From an uncultured Solobacterium sp. (GTDB taxonomy: Bacteria; Bacillota_I; Bacilli_A; Erysipelotrichales; Erysipelotrichaceae): DNA of 23,548 nt. The position numbers and the translations under genes were made by a program. This document shows positions 5,205 to 13,360 of this stretch, piece by piece. The stretch lies in contig CALHUY010000098.1 in NCBI GenBank assembly GCA_938039295.1, positions 1 through 23,548 on the forward strand. Reading direction: 5' to 3'. Every line of letters begins with the position of its first letter. Position 1 is the first letter of the stretch. The notes under the pieces were generated by a model that worked only from the letters and a program-made list of their open reading frames with translations, was not told the DNA's origin and ran no database searches.

Positions 5205-7866
5205 ACAAAAGAAAAAACCTGGCATAAAGCGTAAGATACATGGTTTTAGAATTCTAACGTTATTTATGGCTATCATCGTTGGCTTTGAATTCGTTGGAGC
5301 TGCTGTTGGAGCTATCGCTATTAGTACACTCTTAAAAGGAACACCAGAATTCAAACTGGATGACTTTACAAACTTCCAATCCACGATAGTGCTAGACGCA
5401 AGCGGCAATAAGCTAGCTGACGTTGGTCAAACACTACGTGAAAACGTTGTTTATAATCAAATTCCAGAGTCTATGGTTGACGCATTCTTAGCAGTCGAAG
5501 ACTCACGCTACTTTAGCCATAACGGATTTGACATCCCTCGTTTTACAAAGTCAATTATTGAAACTGTACTTCGTGGTTCTATGCAAGGTGGTTCTACATT
5601 TACGATGCAGCTGGTTAAGTTAACCTACTTCGTCGATGACCAAGCGGGAACTTCCAAGACTAAGAACATCCAATATAAGGTACAACAGATTGCTTTAGCA
5701 ATGGAACTTGAAAAGAACTCCTCTAAAGAAGAAATCTTTACGATGTATCTAAATAAGATGAACTTCGGTGGTGTTGGTAATATCCGTGGTGTACAAAAGG
5801 CATCCTTACAGTATTACGGTAAGAATGTTTGGGAATTAAACCTTGCGGAAAGCGCAATGCTTGCGGGTGTCATTAACTCGCCATATACATTTGACCCGCA
5901 TAATTACCTTGATAAAGCGACGAAGCGTCGTAATACGGTATTAGACTTGATGGTTTACCATGGCTACATTACCCAAGAAGAATGTGACCTTGCTAAGTCT
6001 ATTAAAGTTGAAGACTTACTCATTGACTCAAAATCAACACTCAATTCAAACTATACATATCAGGCATATATTGATGCGGCTCTCAAAGAGGCTCGTGAAG
6101 TGACTGGACTTGATCCAATGAACGTTTCAATGGAAATCCACACAAACATGAACCCTACTGTACAAGCACAGCTCGAAAGTATTCAGGCTGGTACAGCTGG
6201 TATTGATTTCCCTGATGATTTATATGAATTAGGTTCTATCGTTATCAACAACCAGACAGGTGAAATCGTTGGTATCATGGGTGGTAGAAACTGGGCAAGT
6301 GGTGGTTCCATGTTATTGGATCACGCTACAGAACAGTTCAATCAGCCAGGTTCTACTATCAAACCAGTTCTTGATTATGCATTAGCATTTGAAGATTTAG
6401 GTTGGGCAACCTCCCATACAGTTCTTGATAAGCCTGTTACATATGGTAACTGGACATTCAATAACTTCGACAATACAAAATGGGGAGTTGTAGATTTACC
6501 TAAGGCTGTTGGTCTTTCTCTAAATACTGTCGCGATTAACACATTACAGGCTGTCATCGATAAATCGGGTGTGCAGCGTGTTACAAACTACTTAACTTCT
6601 TTAGGCTTTAGTCAATTTACACCAGAGCTATTCGATATTAGCTTCGCAATTGGTGGAGGTAATATGCGTGTATCTGCCAAGGAACTTGCAGCGGCTACAG
6701 GCGTACTCATCAATGGTGGTAACTATATCAAGCCTCATACAATCAACACAATCTTCTACCGTAACGGTCAGAAGGAACCATATGTAGCTCCAACAACAGG
6801 AACATCTGTTCTATCTCCACAAGCCGCTTACCTAGCCTCTTACTTGATGCGTAATGCAGTTGAACAAAACTGGGGTAACTACATGTACGCAATCCGTAAG
6901 GGTTATCCAGTATATGGTAAGACAGGTACAACTGACTGGGGTGACGCTGGTCTAGAATATGGTATCCCAGTTGGTGCTGCCAAGGATGAATGGATGGTTG
7001 GTCAAACAACACAGTTCACGATTGCTGTATGGTCTGGTTATGAAAAGGCAGTTGCTGGTGCAGATACTTACTTCTCTAGATGGAAGCTTAATATGAATAT
7101 ACCTGGTGCGATTATCAGTACTGTGCTAGATACATTAGAAGGTATCTATGGTACACCTGGTGAACTTGCAATGCCTGAAGGTATCAGTAAGATTACACAC
7201 ATTACAGGTTTATATCCATATGTAGCACCAGATGAAACAATTCCATCGGATTATGTTTCTACAGGTCTTGTAAAGACTGAGTTCTCTAAACTTGGTACAT
7301 ATACAAACCTCATTACAGCTCCACAGAACCTATCATCCTTTACAGCTTCTTATAACGATAGTAATGATACTGTAAACTTCGAATGGACACCATATCCTGA
7401 CGCAACGAAACTTGTTGAAGAAAGTCACGATGATAAGACCTTCGATATCTCTTGGATCACTGGTCCAATTACATACAAGGCTCGTGTCGTTCAAAATAGT
7501 GCTGTTGTCGCAACGATTAACTACACAGGTGATAAACTATCGAAGGTAATCGATGGTCTACAACCTGATACGGATACACAGGTATGTGGTTACTATGGAT
7601 ACGAAAAGACGGATACAGTCGCTTCTAATGAAGTCTGCGTAAGCTTCCGTACACCAGTAGCGAAAGTCACCGTACCAAGTTACAGTGATCCTCGTCAATA
7701 CGTTGAATGGGGTAATGCAAACAACATCACAATTAACCGTGCTGTTGGAGATACCATCGCATCCATGAGTGGTAGAGTTCAGGATGTACGTGATAGTAAT
7801 GGTAACAGCCTCATCGGTAAACAAATCAGAAAAGGTTCTACTGTTACAGTCTACATTTACTTCTAA
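5194..7866 (+). CDS. ponA: Class A penicillin-binding protein 1A/1B
   Basis: This 890-residue bifunctional peptidoglycan synthase has a basic cytoplasmic tail, then one membrane anchor at about 20-46. The glycosyltransferase (GT51) domain carries catalytic Glu102 in VEDSRYFSHNG and QGGSTFTMQLVK at 131-142. The transpeptidase domain has SxxK at 387-390 (STIK), SxN at 442-444 (SLN) and KTGTT at 576-580, all intact. A fibronectin-III-like region runs about 715-820 and a PASTA-like end about 824-890. It polymerises lipid II glycan and cross-links stem peptides outside the membrane. AGGAGG precedes the ATG inside the end of recU, giving translational coupling. gpsB, its likely partner, is divergent upstream. 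Confidence 0.97.
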   Translation: MTNKQKKKPGIKRKIHGFRILTLFMAIIVGFEFVGAAVGAIAISTLLKGTPEFKLDDFTNFQSTIVLDASGNKLADVGQTLRENVVYNQIPESMVDAFLAVEDSRYFSHNGFDIPRFTKSIIETVLRGSMQGGSTFTMQLVKLTYFVDDQAGTSKTKNIQYKVQQIALAMELEKNSSKEEIFTMYLNKMNFGGVGNIRGVQKASLQYYGKNVWELNLAESAMLAGVINSPYTFDPHNYLDKATKRRNTVLDLMVYHGYITQEECDLAKSIKVEDLLIDSKSTLNSNYTYQAYIDAALKEAREVTGLDPMNVSMEIHTNMNPTVQAQLESIQAGTAGIDFPDDLYELGSIVINNQTGEIVGIMGGRNWASGGSMLLDHATEQFNQPGSTIKPVLDYALAFEDLGWATSHTVLDKPVTYGNWTFNNFDNTKWGVVDLPKAVGLSLNTVAINTLQAVIDKSGVQRVTNYLTSLGFSQFTPELFDISFAIGGGNMRVSAKELAAATGVLINGGNYIKPHTINTIFYRNGQKEPYVAPTTGTSVLSPQAAYLASYLMRNAVEQNWGNYMYAIRKGYPVYGKTGTTDWGDAGLEYGIPVGAAKDEWMVGQTTQFTIAVWSGYEKAVAGADTYFSRWKLNMNIPGAIISTVLDTLEGIYGTPGELAMPEGISKITHITGLYPYVAPDETIPSDYVSTGLVKTEFSKLGTYTNLITAPQNLSSFTASYNDSNDTVNFEWTPYPDATKLVEESHDDKTFDISWITGPITYKARVVQNSAVVATINYTGDKLSKVIDGLQPDTDTQVCGYYGYEKTDTVASNEVCVSFRTPVAKVTVPSYSDPRQYVEWGNANNITINRAVGDTIASMSGRVQDVRDSNGNSLIGKQIRKGSTVTVYIYF

Positions 7867-7890
7867 AAGTCTTCTTCGGAAGACTTTTTT
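7865..7890 (+). terminator. Terminator after ponA with UUCG tetraloop
   Basis: AAAAGTCTTC, loop TTCG, GAAGACTTTT, then more T to 7890. The 10-bp stem is capped by the very stable C(UUCG)G loop. It overlaps the ponA stop codon. Confidence 0.93.
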
Positions 7891-7903
7891 CTATGCATTT
7901 TAT

Positions 7904-7932
7904 TTGCAAAAATTGATATTGTGCCCTATAAT
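7904..7932 (+). promoter_or_regulatory. Strong sigma-A-type promoter for the small gene at 8000
   Basis: TTGCAA (7904-7909), 17 bases, TATAAT (7927-7932). It is among the best promoter matches I saw in the window and lies just past the ponA terminator. Start of transcription would be near 7939, with a 60-base leader. Confidence 0.7.
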
Positions 7933-7999
7933 CTTTCAATGATAAGGAAGTTGTAACAATACATTTCATTTATCCAAAAAAGGAAAGGAGGTTTTCATA

Positions 8000-8161
8000 T
8001 TGAGCTATAGAATTGAATACACAGCCAATAGTAACGGTAGTACAGTCATTGAATATGCAGATGCCAGCAGACAAGCTGAACTAGTCCGTGAAGCTGAATC
8101 CGGTACAATCAATATTATTAACGAGTACCGTTATGAATCTTATGCAGAAGTTTCTGCATAA
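8000..8161 (+). CDS. Small protein of unknown function (53 aa, TTG start)
   Basis: This is a 53-codon frame from TTG to TAA with an excellent AGGAGGT (7986-7992) seven bases before the TTG, its own near-consensus promoter and a terminator behind, so it is a complete monocistronic gene. The product begins (M)SYRIEYTANSNGSTVIEYAD and ends INEYRYESYAEVSA. It is polar, has no membrane segment and no cysteine, and suggests a strand-helix-strand fold. I do not recognise the family. The last ten codons lie partly in a perfect inverted repeat (8140-8161). Being short and without ATG, it is easily missed in annotation. Confidence rests on signals, not on homology. Confidence 0.72.
   Translation: MSYRIEYTANSNGSTVIEYADASRQAELVREAESGTINIINEYRYESYAEVSA
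8140..8161 (+). repeat. Perfect 10-bp inverted repeat over the small gene's stop codon
   Basis: TTATGCAGAA, GT, TTCTGCATAA. The second arm ends exactly with the TAA stop. With only two bases between the arms the hairpin would open at the tip, leaving about 8 bp. There is no T-tract, so it is not an intrinsic terminator. It could stabilise the 3' end of the coding region or be an operator-like palindrome. Confidence 0.6.
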
Positions 8162-8203
8162 TTAACCCAAACAAATACTCTGCAGAAGAGAAAAATATAA
8201 AAG

Positions 8204-8230
8204 ACGATTCTTCATATGAAGAATCGTTTT
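8204..8230. terminator. Bidirectional terminator between the small gene and the ZIP gene
   Basis: 8204-8227 is a perfect 24-base palindrome (ACGATTCTTCAT and its complement), followed on the plus strand by TTTTCATTTT. On the minus strand it follows the ZIP stop codon within eight bases and is followed by CTTTTATATTTTT. It serves two convergent genes. Confidence 0.8.
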
Positions 8231-8234
8231 CATT

Positions 8235-9017
8235 TTATCCAAGTGCTACATCTAAGATCATCATTGTCACAAAGCCTAATGAGAATAAGACAGTACCAAT
8301 GTTTGTATGTGTTCCTTCTGACATCTCAGGAATCAATTCTTCTACAACGACATACATCATCGCACCTGCCGCAAAACTCAAGAAGTACGGTAATAAAGGC
8401 ACGACTTGTGTCGCAAATAAAATTGTGATGATAGAACCAATTGGTTCAACCAAACCTGATAATACACCATACACAAAGGTCTTCCACTTTGGCATCCCCT
8501 CTGCTCTAAGTGGCATCGACACGATTGCTCCCTCTGGGAAGTTTTGAATCGCAATACCAAGTGCTAAAGCAAGTGCACCAAAGTAGGTAATCGAACTATT
8601 TCCATTTAACCAACCTGCATAGACAACACCAACAGCCATTCCTTCTGGAATATTATGTAGTGTTACCGCAAGTATCAACTTCATGGAACGTGATAAACGA
8701 TTCTCTTTAGGACCTTCTTCTGTGTTATCTAAGTGCATGTGTGGTGTTACTTCATCTAAGAATAATAAGAAACCCACACCCACCAAAAAGCCTACGGCTG
8801 CAGGAATAAATGAAAACTTTCCAAGAGATGATGCTTGTTCCAGGGCAGGAACTAGCAAACTCCAGAAAGATGCGGCTACCATGACACCTGCCGCAAATCC
8901 AGTTAATCCCTTCTGTAACTTCTCACTCATTTTATCTTTTAAGACAAACACCATTGCGGCACCTAAAGATGTACCGATAAATGGTATTAATATACCGATT
9001 GTTGTACTCAATAACAT
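8235..9017 (-). CDS. ZIP family divalent metal transporter
   Basis: This 260-residue protein has about eight hydrophobic segments. The ZIP signatures are HNIPEG at 121-126 (helix 4) and QNFPEG at 158-163 (helix 5), whose His, Asn and Glu form the binuclear metal site, plus the helix-6 Glu in VEP near 191. The loop between helices 3 and 4 contains HMHLD, a possible metal-sensing stretch. The soluble-loop length and sequence resemble the GufA/ZupT-like bacterial branch. It moves zinc, and perhaps iron or manganese, into the cytoplasm; metal preference cannot be read from sequence. AAGAGGAA precedes the ATG and an extended -10 promoter lies upstream. It looks monocistronic. Confidence 0.92.
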   Translation of the reverse strand: MLLSTTIGILIPFIGTSLGAAMVFVLKDKMSEKLQKGLTGFAAGVMVAASFWSLLVPALEQASSLGKFSFIPAAVGFLVGVGFLLFLDEVTPHMHLDNTEEGPKENRLSRSMKLILAVTLHNIPEGMAVGVVYAGWLNGNSSITYFGALALALGIAIQNFPEGAIVSMPLRAEGMPKWKTFVYGVLSGLVEPIGSIITILFATQVVPLLPYFLSFAAGAMMYVVVEELIPEMSEGTHTNIGTVLFSLGFVTMMILDVALG

Positions 9018-9047
9018 ATAATTCCTCTTTCCCTCAAATTATATGAG

Positions 9048-9056
9048 ATTATAACA
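9048..9056 (-). promoter_or_regulatory. Extended -10 promoter for the ZIP gene
   Basis: The minus strand reads TG T TATAAT about 31 bases before the ZIP start, with no good -35. A second TATAAT-like string (ATATAATTT) lies closer to the gene. I see no Zur-type palindrome. Confidence 0.5.
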
Positions 9057-9093
9057 CCTATCTGTTCTCCTCGTTATTCATTTGCCCAGTTGT

Positions 9094-10017
9094 TCAATTG
9101 TTTATTTCTAAGTATGTATGGCCACGGTAGATAAACTTACGGCAACTCTGATCAATTTCTTCAAATACTGTTACTGGTAACTCTTTCGAGGATAGTCCTG
9201 TTTTTTCTAAACAGCGAGCATAGATTCCTTGGACATCTAAACCGTAGGAAAGATCATTCCATACTTCATGTAGAAGTTGATCAACCACTTCTTTCTCTAG
9301 ATGATTTGACATTAGGATTGTTTTTAACCTCTGGATACCTTCTTGTTGGATATCATAATCGTATTCAAATAACATCTCAATTTCTTCAACTGTAGGAATA
9401 TAGTAGTCAAAACGTTTTTGAGACACGCGATACTCTTTCAACATGACAGAATTTGGTAGTGAGCGCCAATAAACCTGGTTCTCTTTCACCGCAATCTGTA
9501 CCTCCCCTATAGGAAGATCTTGTAAAAGCATTTGGATATCAACTTCTTCTCTAAAACACTCTTTCAACAAGAGTAACTTTTGAAACTGCTCAATTGAACA
9601 CTCACCCCAATAGTGTGTAACTACTTGTTGGCACTGTAGTAACCATACCTTCTGTAAACGTTCTAGTTGGAAGGATAATTCATTTTGTAAATTTAGAAAG
9701 ATTTCTTTTACTTCCTCAACAACGAACAGTTCATCCCCTTCAAATGCGATTAAATCATAATCCAATAAACGCTCTAGCCGCAGATTATCTTTCTCTTCGA
9801 TTTCTTCATCTGAAAGTACCTCTAAGAATACCTGATAGGTTTGATCATCCAGTATTGATAATCGTTTTTCGATATGATGATTATTTAGAATTCTCTCTAC
9901 CATTGTCTCGTAGAGTTCTTCTGGCAAAATATCTTTCGCAGCCTGAATGCCCAAATCTCTTGCGTAAAAATATAATGATTCTTCGTCATACTGACGTAAT
10001 ACATCTTTTAGTTTCAT
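9094..10017 (-). CDS. Uncharacterised helical protein with SAP/Rho-N-like N-terminus
   Basis: I do not recognise this 307-residue family with certainty. There is no signal peptide or membrane segment, and the protein is strongly acidic and mostly helical. Residues about 1-40 (LKDVLRQYDEESLYFYARDLGI then ELYETMVERIL) follow the pattern of a SAP or Rho-N-type helix-extension-helix domain. Residues about 45-105 resemble a winged helix. The rest is helical with Trp- and Tyr-rich strings. A nucleic-acid-linked role is only a guess. I chose ATG 10017 over the in-frame ATG at 10035 because GGAGA sits at the right distance before it, while the upstream ATG overlaps the terminator hairpin of the neighbouring gene and has no binding site. 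Confidence 0.75.
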   Translation of the reverse strand: MKLKDVLRQYDEESLYFYARDLGIQAAKDILPEELYETMVERILNNHHIEKRLSILDDQTYQVFLEVLSDEEIEEKDNLRLERLLDYDLIAFEGDELFVVEEVKEIFLNLQNELSFQLERLQKVWLLQCQQVVTHYWGECSIEQFQKLLLLKECFREEVDIQMLLQDLPIGEVQIAVKENQVYWRSLPNSVMLKEYRVSQKRFDYYIPTVEEIEMLFEYDYDIQQEGIQRLKTILMSNHLEKEVVDQLLHEVWNDLSYGLDVQGIYARCLEKTGLSSKELPVTVFEEIDQSCRKFIYRGHTYLEINN

Positions 10018-10037
10018 ATGTTCTCCATTGTACATTA

Positions 10038-10062
10038 AAAGGATACCTCAACGGTATCCTTT
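10038..10062 (-). terminator. Terminator after the flavoprotein gene
   Basis: The minus strand has AAAGGATACC, loop GTTGA, GGTATCCTTT, then T and AATG. The T-tract is short, so it may leak into the next gene. The hairpin lies only about 20 bases before that gene's ATG. Confidence 0.7.
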
Positions 10063-10074
10063 ATGTAAATGTGA

Positions 10075-11949
10075 TTATTTAGCGTTGTCTGCTGCGCTTT
10101 GTCCAGCGATTCTACCGAATACTGTAAAGTCAGCTACAGCGTTACCACCTAAACGGTTAGCGCCATGAACACCACCAGTAACTTCACCAGCAGCGAATAA
10201 TCCAGAGATAACTTCTCCCTTTTCATTTAATACTTCTGCCTTAGGATTGATTACGATACCACCCATTGTATGGTGAACAGCAGGTGTAATCTTAATTGCA
10301 TAGTAAGGAGCTGCAGTTAGAGGATTTGCGAAACTTGTACGATTGAATTCTGTATCACTCTTCGCTTCAACAGCTTGGTTCCAAGTGTTCATTGTACTTA
10401 CGAATGTAGCTTCATCAACACCCATAGCCTTTGCAAGTTCTTCATATGTAGCACCTGTTACTGTATAACCAGACTTGATATAGCCAGCGATAACAGCAGA
10501 CTTATCAACCATTGACTGGTCAACAACTAACCATGCGCTCTTTTCTGGTTGAGCGATGATAGCTGCAGATACCTTATCACGTGTAGAAACTTCATCATAG
10601 AATCTCTTACCTTCAGCGTTAACTAAGATAGCACCATCTCCACGAAGACCTTCAGTGATTAAGTGTGCATTGCCATCTTCTTCAATATGTACTGTTGGGT
10701 GAATCTGAATCTGATCCATATCCACTGTAGCAGCACCTACTGCTGTAGCCATATCAATACCTTGACCCTGTGCACCTTCTGCATTTGTTGTCGCAAAGCC
10801 CTTTAATTCTGGCTTGTACTTTTCAACCATTTCAGCGTTAGCACCGAAACCACCAGTTGCGATTACAACTGACTTCGCATTGATAGTTACCTTGTTGCCA
10901 TCCTTACCTGTAGCCTTGATACCAACTGCCTTACCATCCTTCATGATGATTTCGTTAGCTGTTGTATCAAATAAGAACTGAACATTACGATCTTGTAAGT
11001 TCTTTTCTAAGATTGGAACGATGTAAGCACCAACAGCTGTTACCTTGCCATCAGCGTTTACTGGACGGTGAATTCTCTTAACAGAAGCGCCACCGAATGC
11101 ACCAACGTTCTTAACGTCTGCACCGATAGATGCTAACCATTCGATAGCGGCTGCAGAATTTTCTGCAAGAGCCTTAACGAGTTCTGGGTTGTTCTTACCC
11201 TTACCACCGATTAATGTATCTAATTCCATTAATTCAACAGAATCAAAGTATCCCTGTGGGTTTGCTTGGTATGCCTCCCATTGCGCCTTAACAGTCGCTG
11301 CTAAAGCTGTAATTGTTTCGTTATCTGCGAACTTTTCAGCTGCTGTAGCCAATGTCTTTTCAACACCTGCTGCTTCAGCAAATTCGTTCTTATCTTGGTA
11401 TGGTGTCTTAGCCGCATTCATACCACCAGTTGAACGTACAGAGTTACCACCAGCAATTGGTTGGCTTTCTACTACGATAACTTTCTTACCTGCATCTGTT
11501 GCAGTAATAGCAGCTGTCATACCAGCTCCACCTGCACCAACTACAACAACGTCTACTGTTTCTTCAATATCCTTTGCCTTCGTTGTGCTTGTATTCTTGC
11601 TTACTAAATCTGATGGTTCAAGTCCTGCTTGTTTCAAAGCTGCTGTAGCTGCTTCGATGATAGCCTTGGATGTCTGTGTAGCACCTGATACACCGTCAAC
11701 ATCTAATGAGTTAGCTGCGACGATTGCACCTGGCATTGTTTCTGCTGCCTTTGAACCAATACCATTTGTTTCATGAGACGCATCAACTTCTACTTTAGTG
11801 ATTGTCTTATCCTTGATTGTTAAAGTAACTTTAACTGGATTTTCCTTGTCATGACCAAATGCTTCACCAGTGTATGTCTTACCTGTTGAGCATCCTACAA
11901 GTGACAAAGCCATTGTTGCACTAGCTAATAATGCTGTTAATTTCTTCAT
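10075..11949 (-). CDS. Flavinylated surface lipoprotein, fumarate/urocanate reductase-like
   Basis: This 624-residue protein has a lipoprotein signal with lipobox LVGC (Cys20). An FMN-binding domain (about 25-112) carries the ApbE flavinylation motif DGVSGAT, with Thr91 as the expected covalent FMN site. A FAD-binding domain of the fumarate reductase/flavocytochrome c type starts at VVVVGAGGAGMTAA. Active-site landmarks of Shewanella flavocytochrome c3 are visible: QIHPT, EGKRFYDE with the key Arg, VHHTMGG and HGANRLGGNA. Anchored outside the membrane, it would accept electrons through FMN and reduce fumarate or a related enoate such as urocanate or an acrylate. The substrate cannot be decided here. 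No ApbE gene is in the window. AGGGAGGG precedes the ATG. Confidence 0.92.
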   Translation of the reverse strand: MKKLTALLASATMALSLVGCSTGKTYTGEAFGHDKENPVKVTLTIKDKTITKVEVDASHETNGIGSKAAETMPGAIVAANSLDVDGVSGATQTSKAIIEAATAALKQAGLEPSDLVSKNTSTTKAKDIEETVDVVVVGAGGAGMTAAITATDAGKKVIVVESQPIAGGNSVRSTGGMNAAKTPYQDKNEFAEAAGVEKTLATAAEKFADNETITALAATVKAQWEAYQANPQGYFDSVELMELDTLIGGKGKNNPELVKALAENSAAAIEWLASIGADVKNVGAFGGASVKRIHRPVNADGKVTAVGAYIVPILEKNLQDRNVQFLFDTTANEIIMKDGKAVGIKATGKDGNKVTINAKSVVIATGGFGANAEMVEKYKPELKGFATTNAEGAQGQGIDMATAVGAATVDMDQIQIHPTVHIEEDGNAHLITEGLRGDGAILVNAEGKRFYDEVSTRDKVSAAIIAQPEKSAWLVVDQSMVDKSAVIAGYIKSGYTVTGATYEELAKAMGVDEATFVSTMNTWNQAVEAKSDTEFNRTSFANPLTAAPYYAIKITPAVHHTMGGIVINPKAEVLNEKGEVISGLFAAGEVTGGVHGANRLGGNAVADFTVFGRIAGQSAADNAK

Positions 11950-12009
11950 TTTCCCTCCCTGTTATGAGTATTTCTCATAAGCCATACTATCGTAACATCT
12001 ATGTAAACA

Positions 12010-12025
12010 TGTGACAACTATTACA
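12010..12025. promoter_or_regulatory. CRP/FNR-family-like palindrome upstream of the flavoprotein gene
   Basis: The plus strand reads TGTGA, six bases, TTACA, one base away from the ideal TGTGA-N6-TCACA. It lies about 60 bases before the flavoprotein ATG, around the predicted transcription start. An anaerobic or redox regulator would make sense for a terminal reductase. One near-match can be chance, so this is tentative. Confidence 0.35.
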
Positions 12026-12031
12026 TATTCT

Positions 12032-12059
12032 ATTTTAGTGTTTCTTGTCACTGTATCAA
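12032..12059 (-). promoter_or_regulatory. Promoter for the flavoprotein gene
   Basis: The minus strand has TTGATA (12059-12054), 16 bases, TAAAAT (12037-12032). A second candidate downstream is TTGTCA (12017-12012), 17 bases, TACGAT. I cannot tell which is used. Confidence 0.45.
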
Positions 12060-12076
12060 TTCACATTCATCTCAAC

Positions 12077-12102
12077 AAAAAAGATAGGACTTTTCCTATC
12101 TT
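12077..12102 (-). terminator. Terminator after nth
   Basis: The minus strand has AAGATAGGA, loop AAAG, TCCTATCTT, followed by TTTTG; with the last stem bases the T run is six. It lies about 57 bases beyond the nth stop codon. Confidence 0.82.
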
Positions 12103-12158
12103 GATGAAACTTATCTTTTTCATATCCAGCTATATAAAGTGCTATTCGATTGTCTTGT

Positions 12159-12812
12159 TTATTTCTTCGTTGGTGGTGTTAAATTCTTCTGCTTTTCATG
12201 ACATCCATTCACGAATGGACAACGGTAACACTCTGGATTACGTGCATGACAGAGATATCGACCAAAGAATATCATCTGATGATGGGTTTTAATCCAACGA
12301 TCACGTGGAATCTTACGCATTAACTTACGCTCTATCTTTTCAACATCATCCTTTTGATAACATAGTCCGAGTCTTCGGGAGATTCGTGCAACGTGTGTGT
12401 CTACCGCAATACTTGGAATGTTAAAACATTCAGCCATAATGACATTTGCACACTTTCTACCAATACCAGGTAGAGTTGTTAACTCTTCCATTGTATGTGG
12501 CACTTCTCCATGGAACTGTTCGACAACACCTTGCGCAAAACCAACAATTTGTTTTGCCTTATTACGATATAAACCAAGGGATGCGATATACTTCTCTACA
12601 TCTTTAGTTGGTGCTTTGGCTAATTCATATGGAGATGGATATGCTTTAAATAATGCAGGTGTTACACGATTAACGGATACGTCTGTTGTTTGAGCAGAAA
12701 GGATTACCGCAACAGATAGTTCATAGGGATTACGATGCGTCAATTCACAATGTGCATTTGGATGTAACTTCTGTAGATACTCCAAAATAAATGGTACAGA
12801 TAAACGCTCCAT
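12159..12812 (-). CDS. nth: Endonuclease III (DNA glycosylase/AP lyase)
   Basis: This 217-residue base-excision repair enzyme removes oxidised pyrimidines and cuts abasic sites. Features in order are LSAQTTD, the helix-hairpin-helix LPGIGRKCANVI with the catalytic Lys, the catalytic Asp in VDTHVARISRRLG, and the C-terminal 4Fe-4S motif C-x6-C-x2-C-x5-C (CHARNPECYRCPFVNGC). Start: ATG 12812, with CGGAG upstream; a longer in-frame reading from 12863 exists but would overlap dnaD heavily and adds residues not seen in Nth. The start overlaps the dnaD stop as TAATG, giving coupled translation. dnaD-nth is the usual Bacillota order. Confidence 0.97.
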   Translation of the reverse strand: MERLSVPFILEYLQKLHPNAHCELTHRNPYELSVAVILSAQTTDVSVNRVTPALFKAYPSPYELAKAPTKDVEKYIASLGLYRNKAKQIVGFAQGVVEQFHGEVPHTMEELTTLPGIGRKCANVIMAECFNIPSIAVDTHVARISRRLGLCYQKDDVEKIERKLMRKIPRDRWIKTHHQMIFFGRYLCHARNPECYRCPFVNGCHEKQKNLTPPTKK

Positions 12813-13348
12813 TATTTTTTCTCCGTTCCTATGGAATCTGCTGTGATATTCTTCTGTTTCCAATCAGACAAAATCTTTTCAATATACCCTAAGTTTAGAT
12901 GTTGGTAAGCGCTGGCTTCACGTAATGCCGCAATAATCAAACGTTTGTCTGTCACCTTATTCCAATCACTAATTTTCTGCATTTCATTTTGACTTAACGT
13001 TCTACCAAATTCTGTTTCAAATGTATCGATGAGTGAACGATCTAGAATATTTTCGACTCTTGCGATATCCGTTTCAAATAGTCCTGATAAATCGAAGACA
13101 ACAGCTCTTGCGGAAGCTTTTATCTTTAAATACTTCTTTGCACAAAGTGCTGAAATGACACGGTTTAATTCCTCTTCTTGTATTCCTGTTTTTTCCCGAA
13201 GGGCATCCATCGTGATTTCAATATGATTTTGATTCATAAAATCAATGAGTAAAACAACGACAAGCTCTGTACTATCCATACCAAGCAAGCCCATTTGATC
13301 AAGTATCCAATCTCGATGATTTACATATTTTTGTTCATACCACTTCAT
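12812..13348 (-). CDS. dnaD: DNA replication initiation protein DnaD
   Basis: This 178-residue protein has the two DnaD parts. A winged-helix N-terminal domain spans about 10-85. The C-terminal DnaD domain includes FETEFGRTLSQNEMQKISDW (about 108-129) and the YIEKILSDWKQKNI tail (about 155-168), close to the YxxxIxxxW motif that binds single-stranded DNA. DnaD acts with DnaA and DnaB at oriC and in PriA-dependent restart to bring in the helicase. It starts 12 bases after the HAD gene and ends in a TAATG overlap with nth. It is somewhat shorter than the roughly 230 residues of Bacillus DnaD. Confidence 0.92.
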   Translation of the reverse strand: MKWYEQKYVNHRDWILDQMGLLGMDSTELVVVLLIDFMNQNHIEITMDALREKTGIQEEELNRVISALCAKKYLKIKASARAVVFDLSGLFETDIARVENILDRSLIDTFETEFGRTLSQNEMQKISDWNKVTDKRLIIAALREASAYQHLNLGYIEKILSDWKQKNITADSIGTEKK

Positions 13349-13360
13349 ATGTTTACTCCC

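Noticed and set aside
9018..9093. Zur or other metal-regulator operator upstream of the ZIP gene
   Set aside because: No palindrome of the expected type is visible around the extended -10 promoter.
11189..11776. Long plus-strand frame of 195 codons opposite the flavoprotein gene
   Set aside because: Its composition (Ala, Val and Ser runs) mirrors the codon pattern of the real gene on the other strand and it has no start signals.
12011..12292. Plus-strand frame of 93 codons with hydrophobic stretches
   Set aside because: It runs through the nth terminator and the antisense of nth, has no ribosome binding site, and its hydrophobic look comes from AT-rich intergenic sequence.
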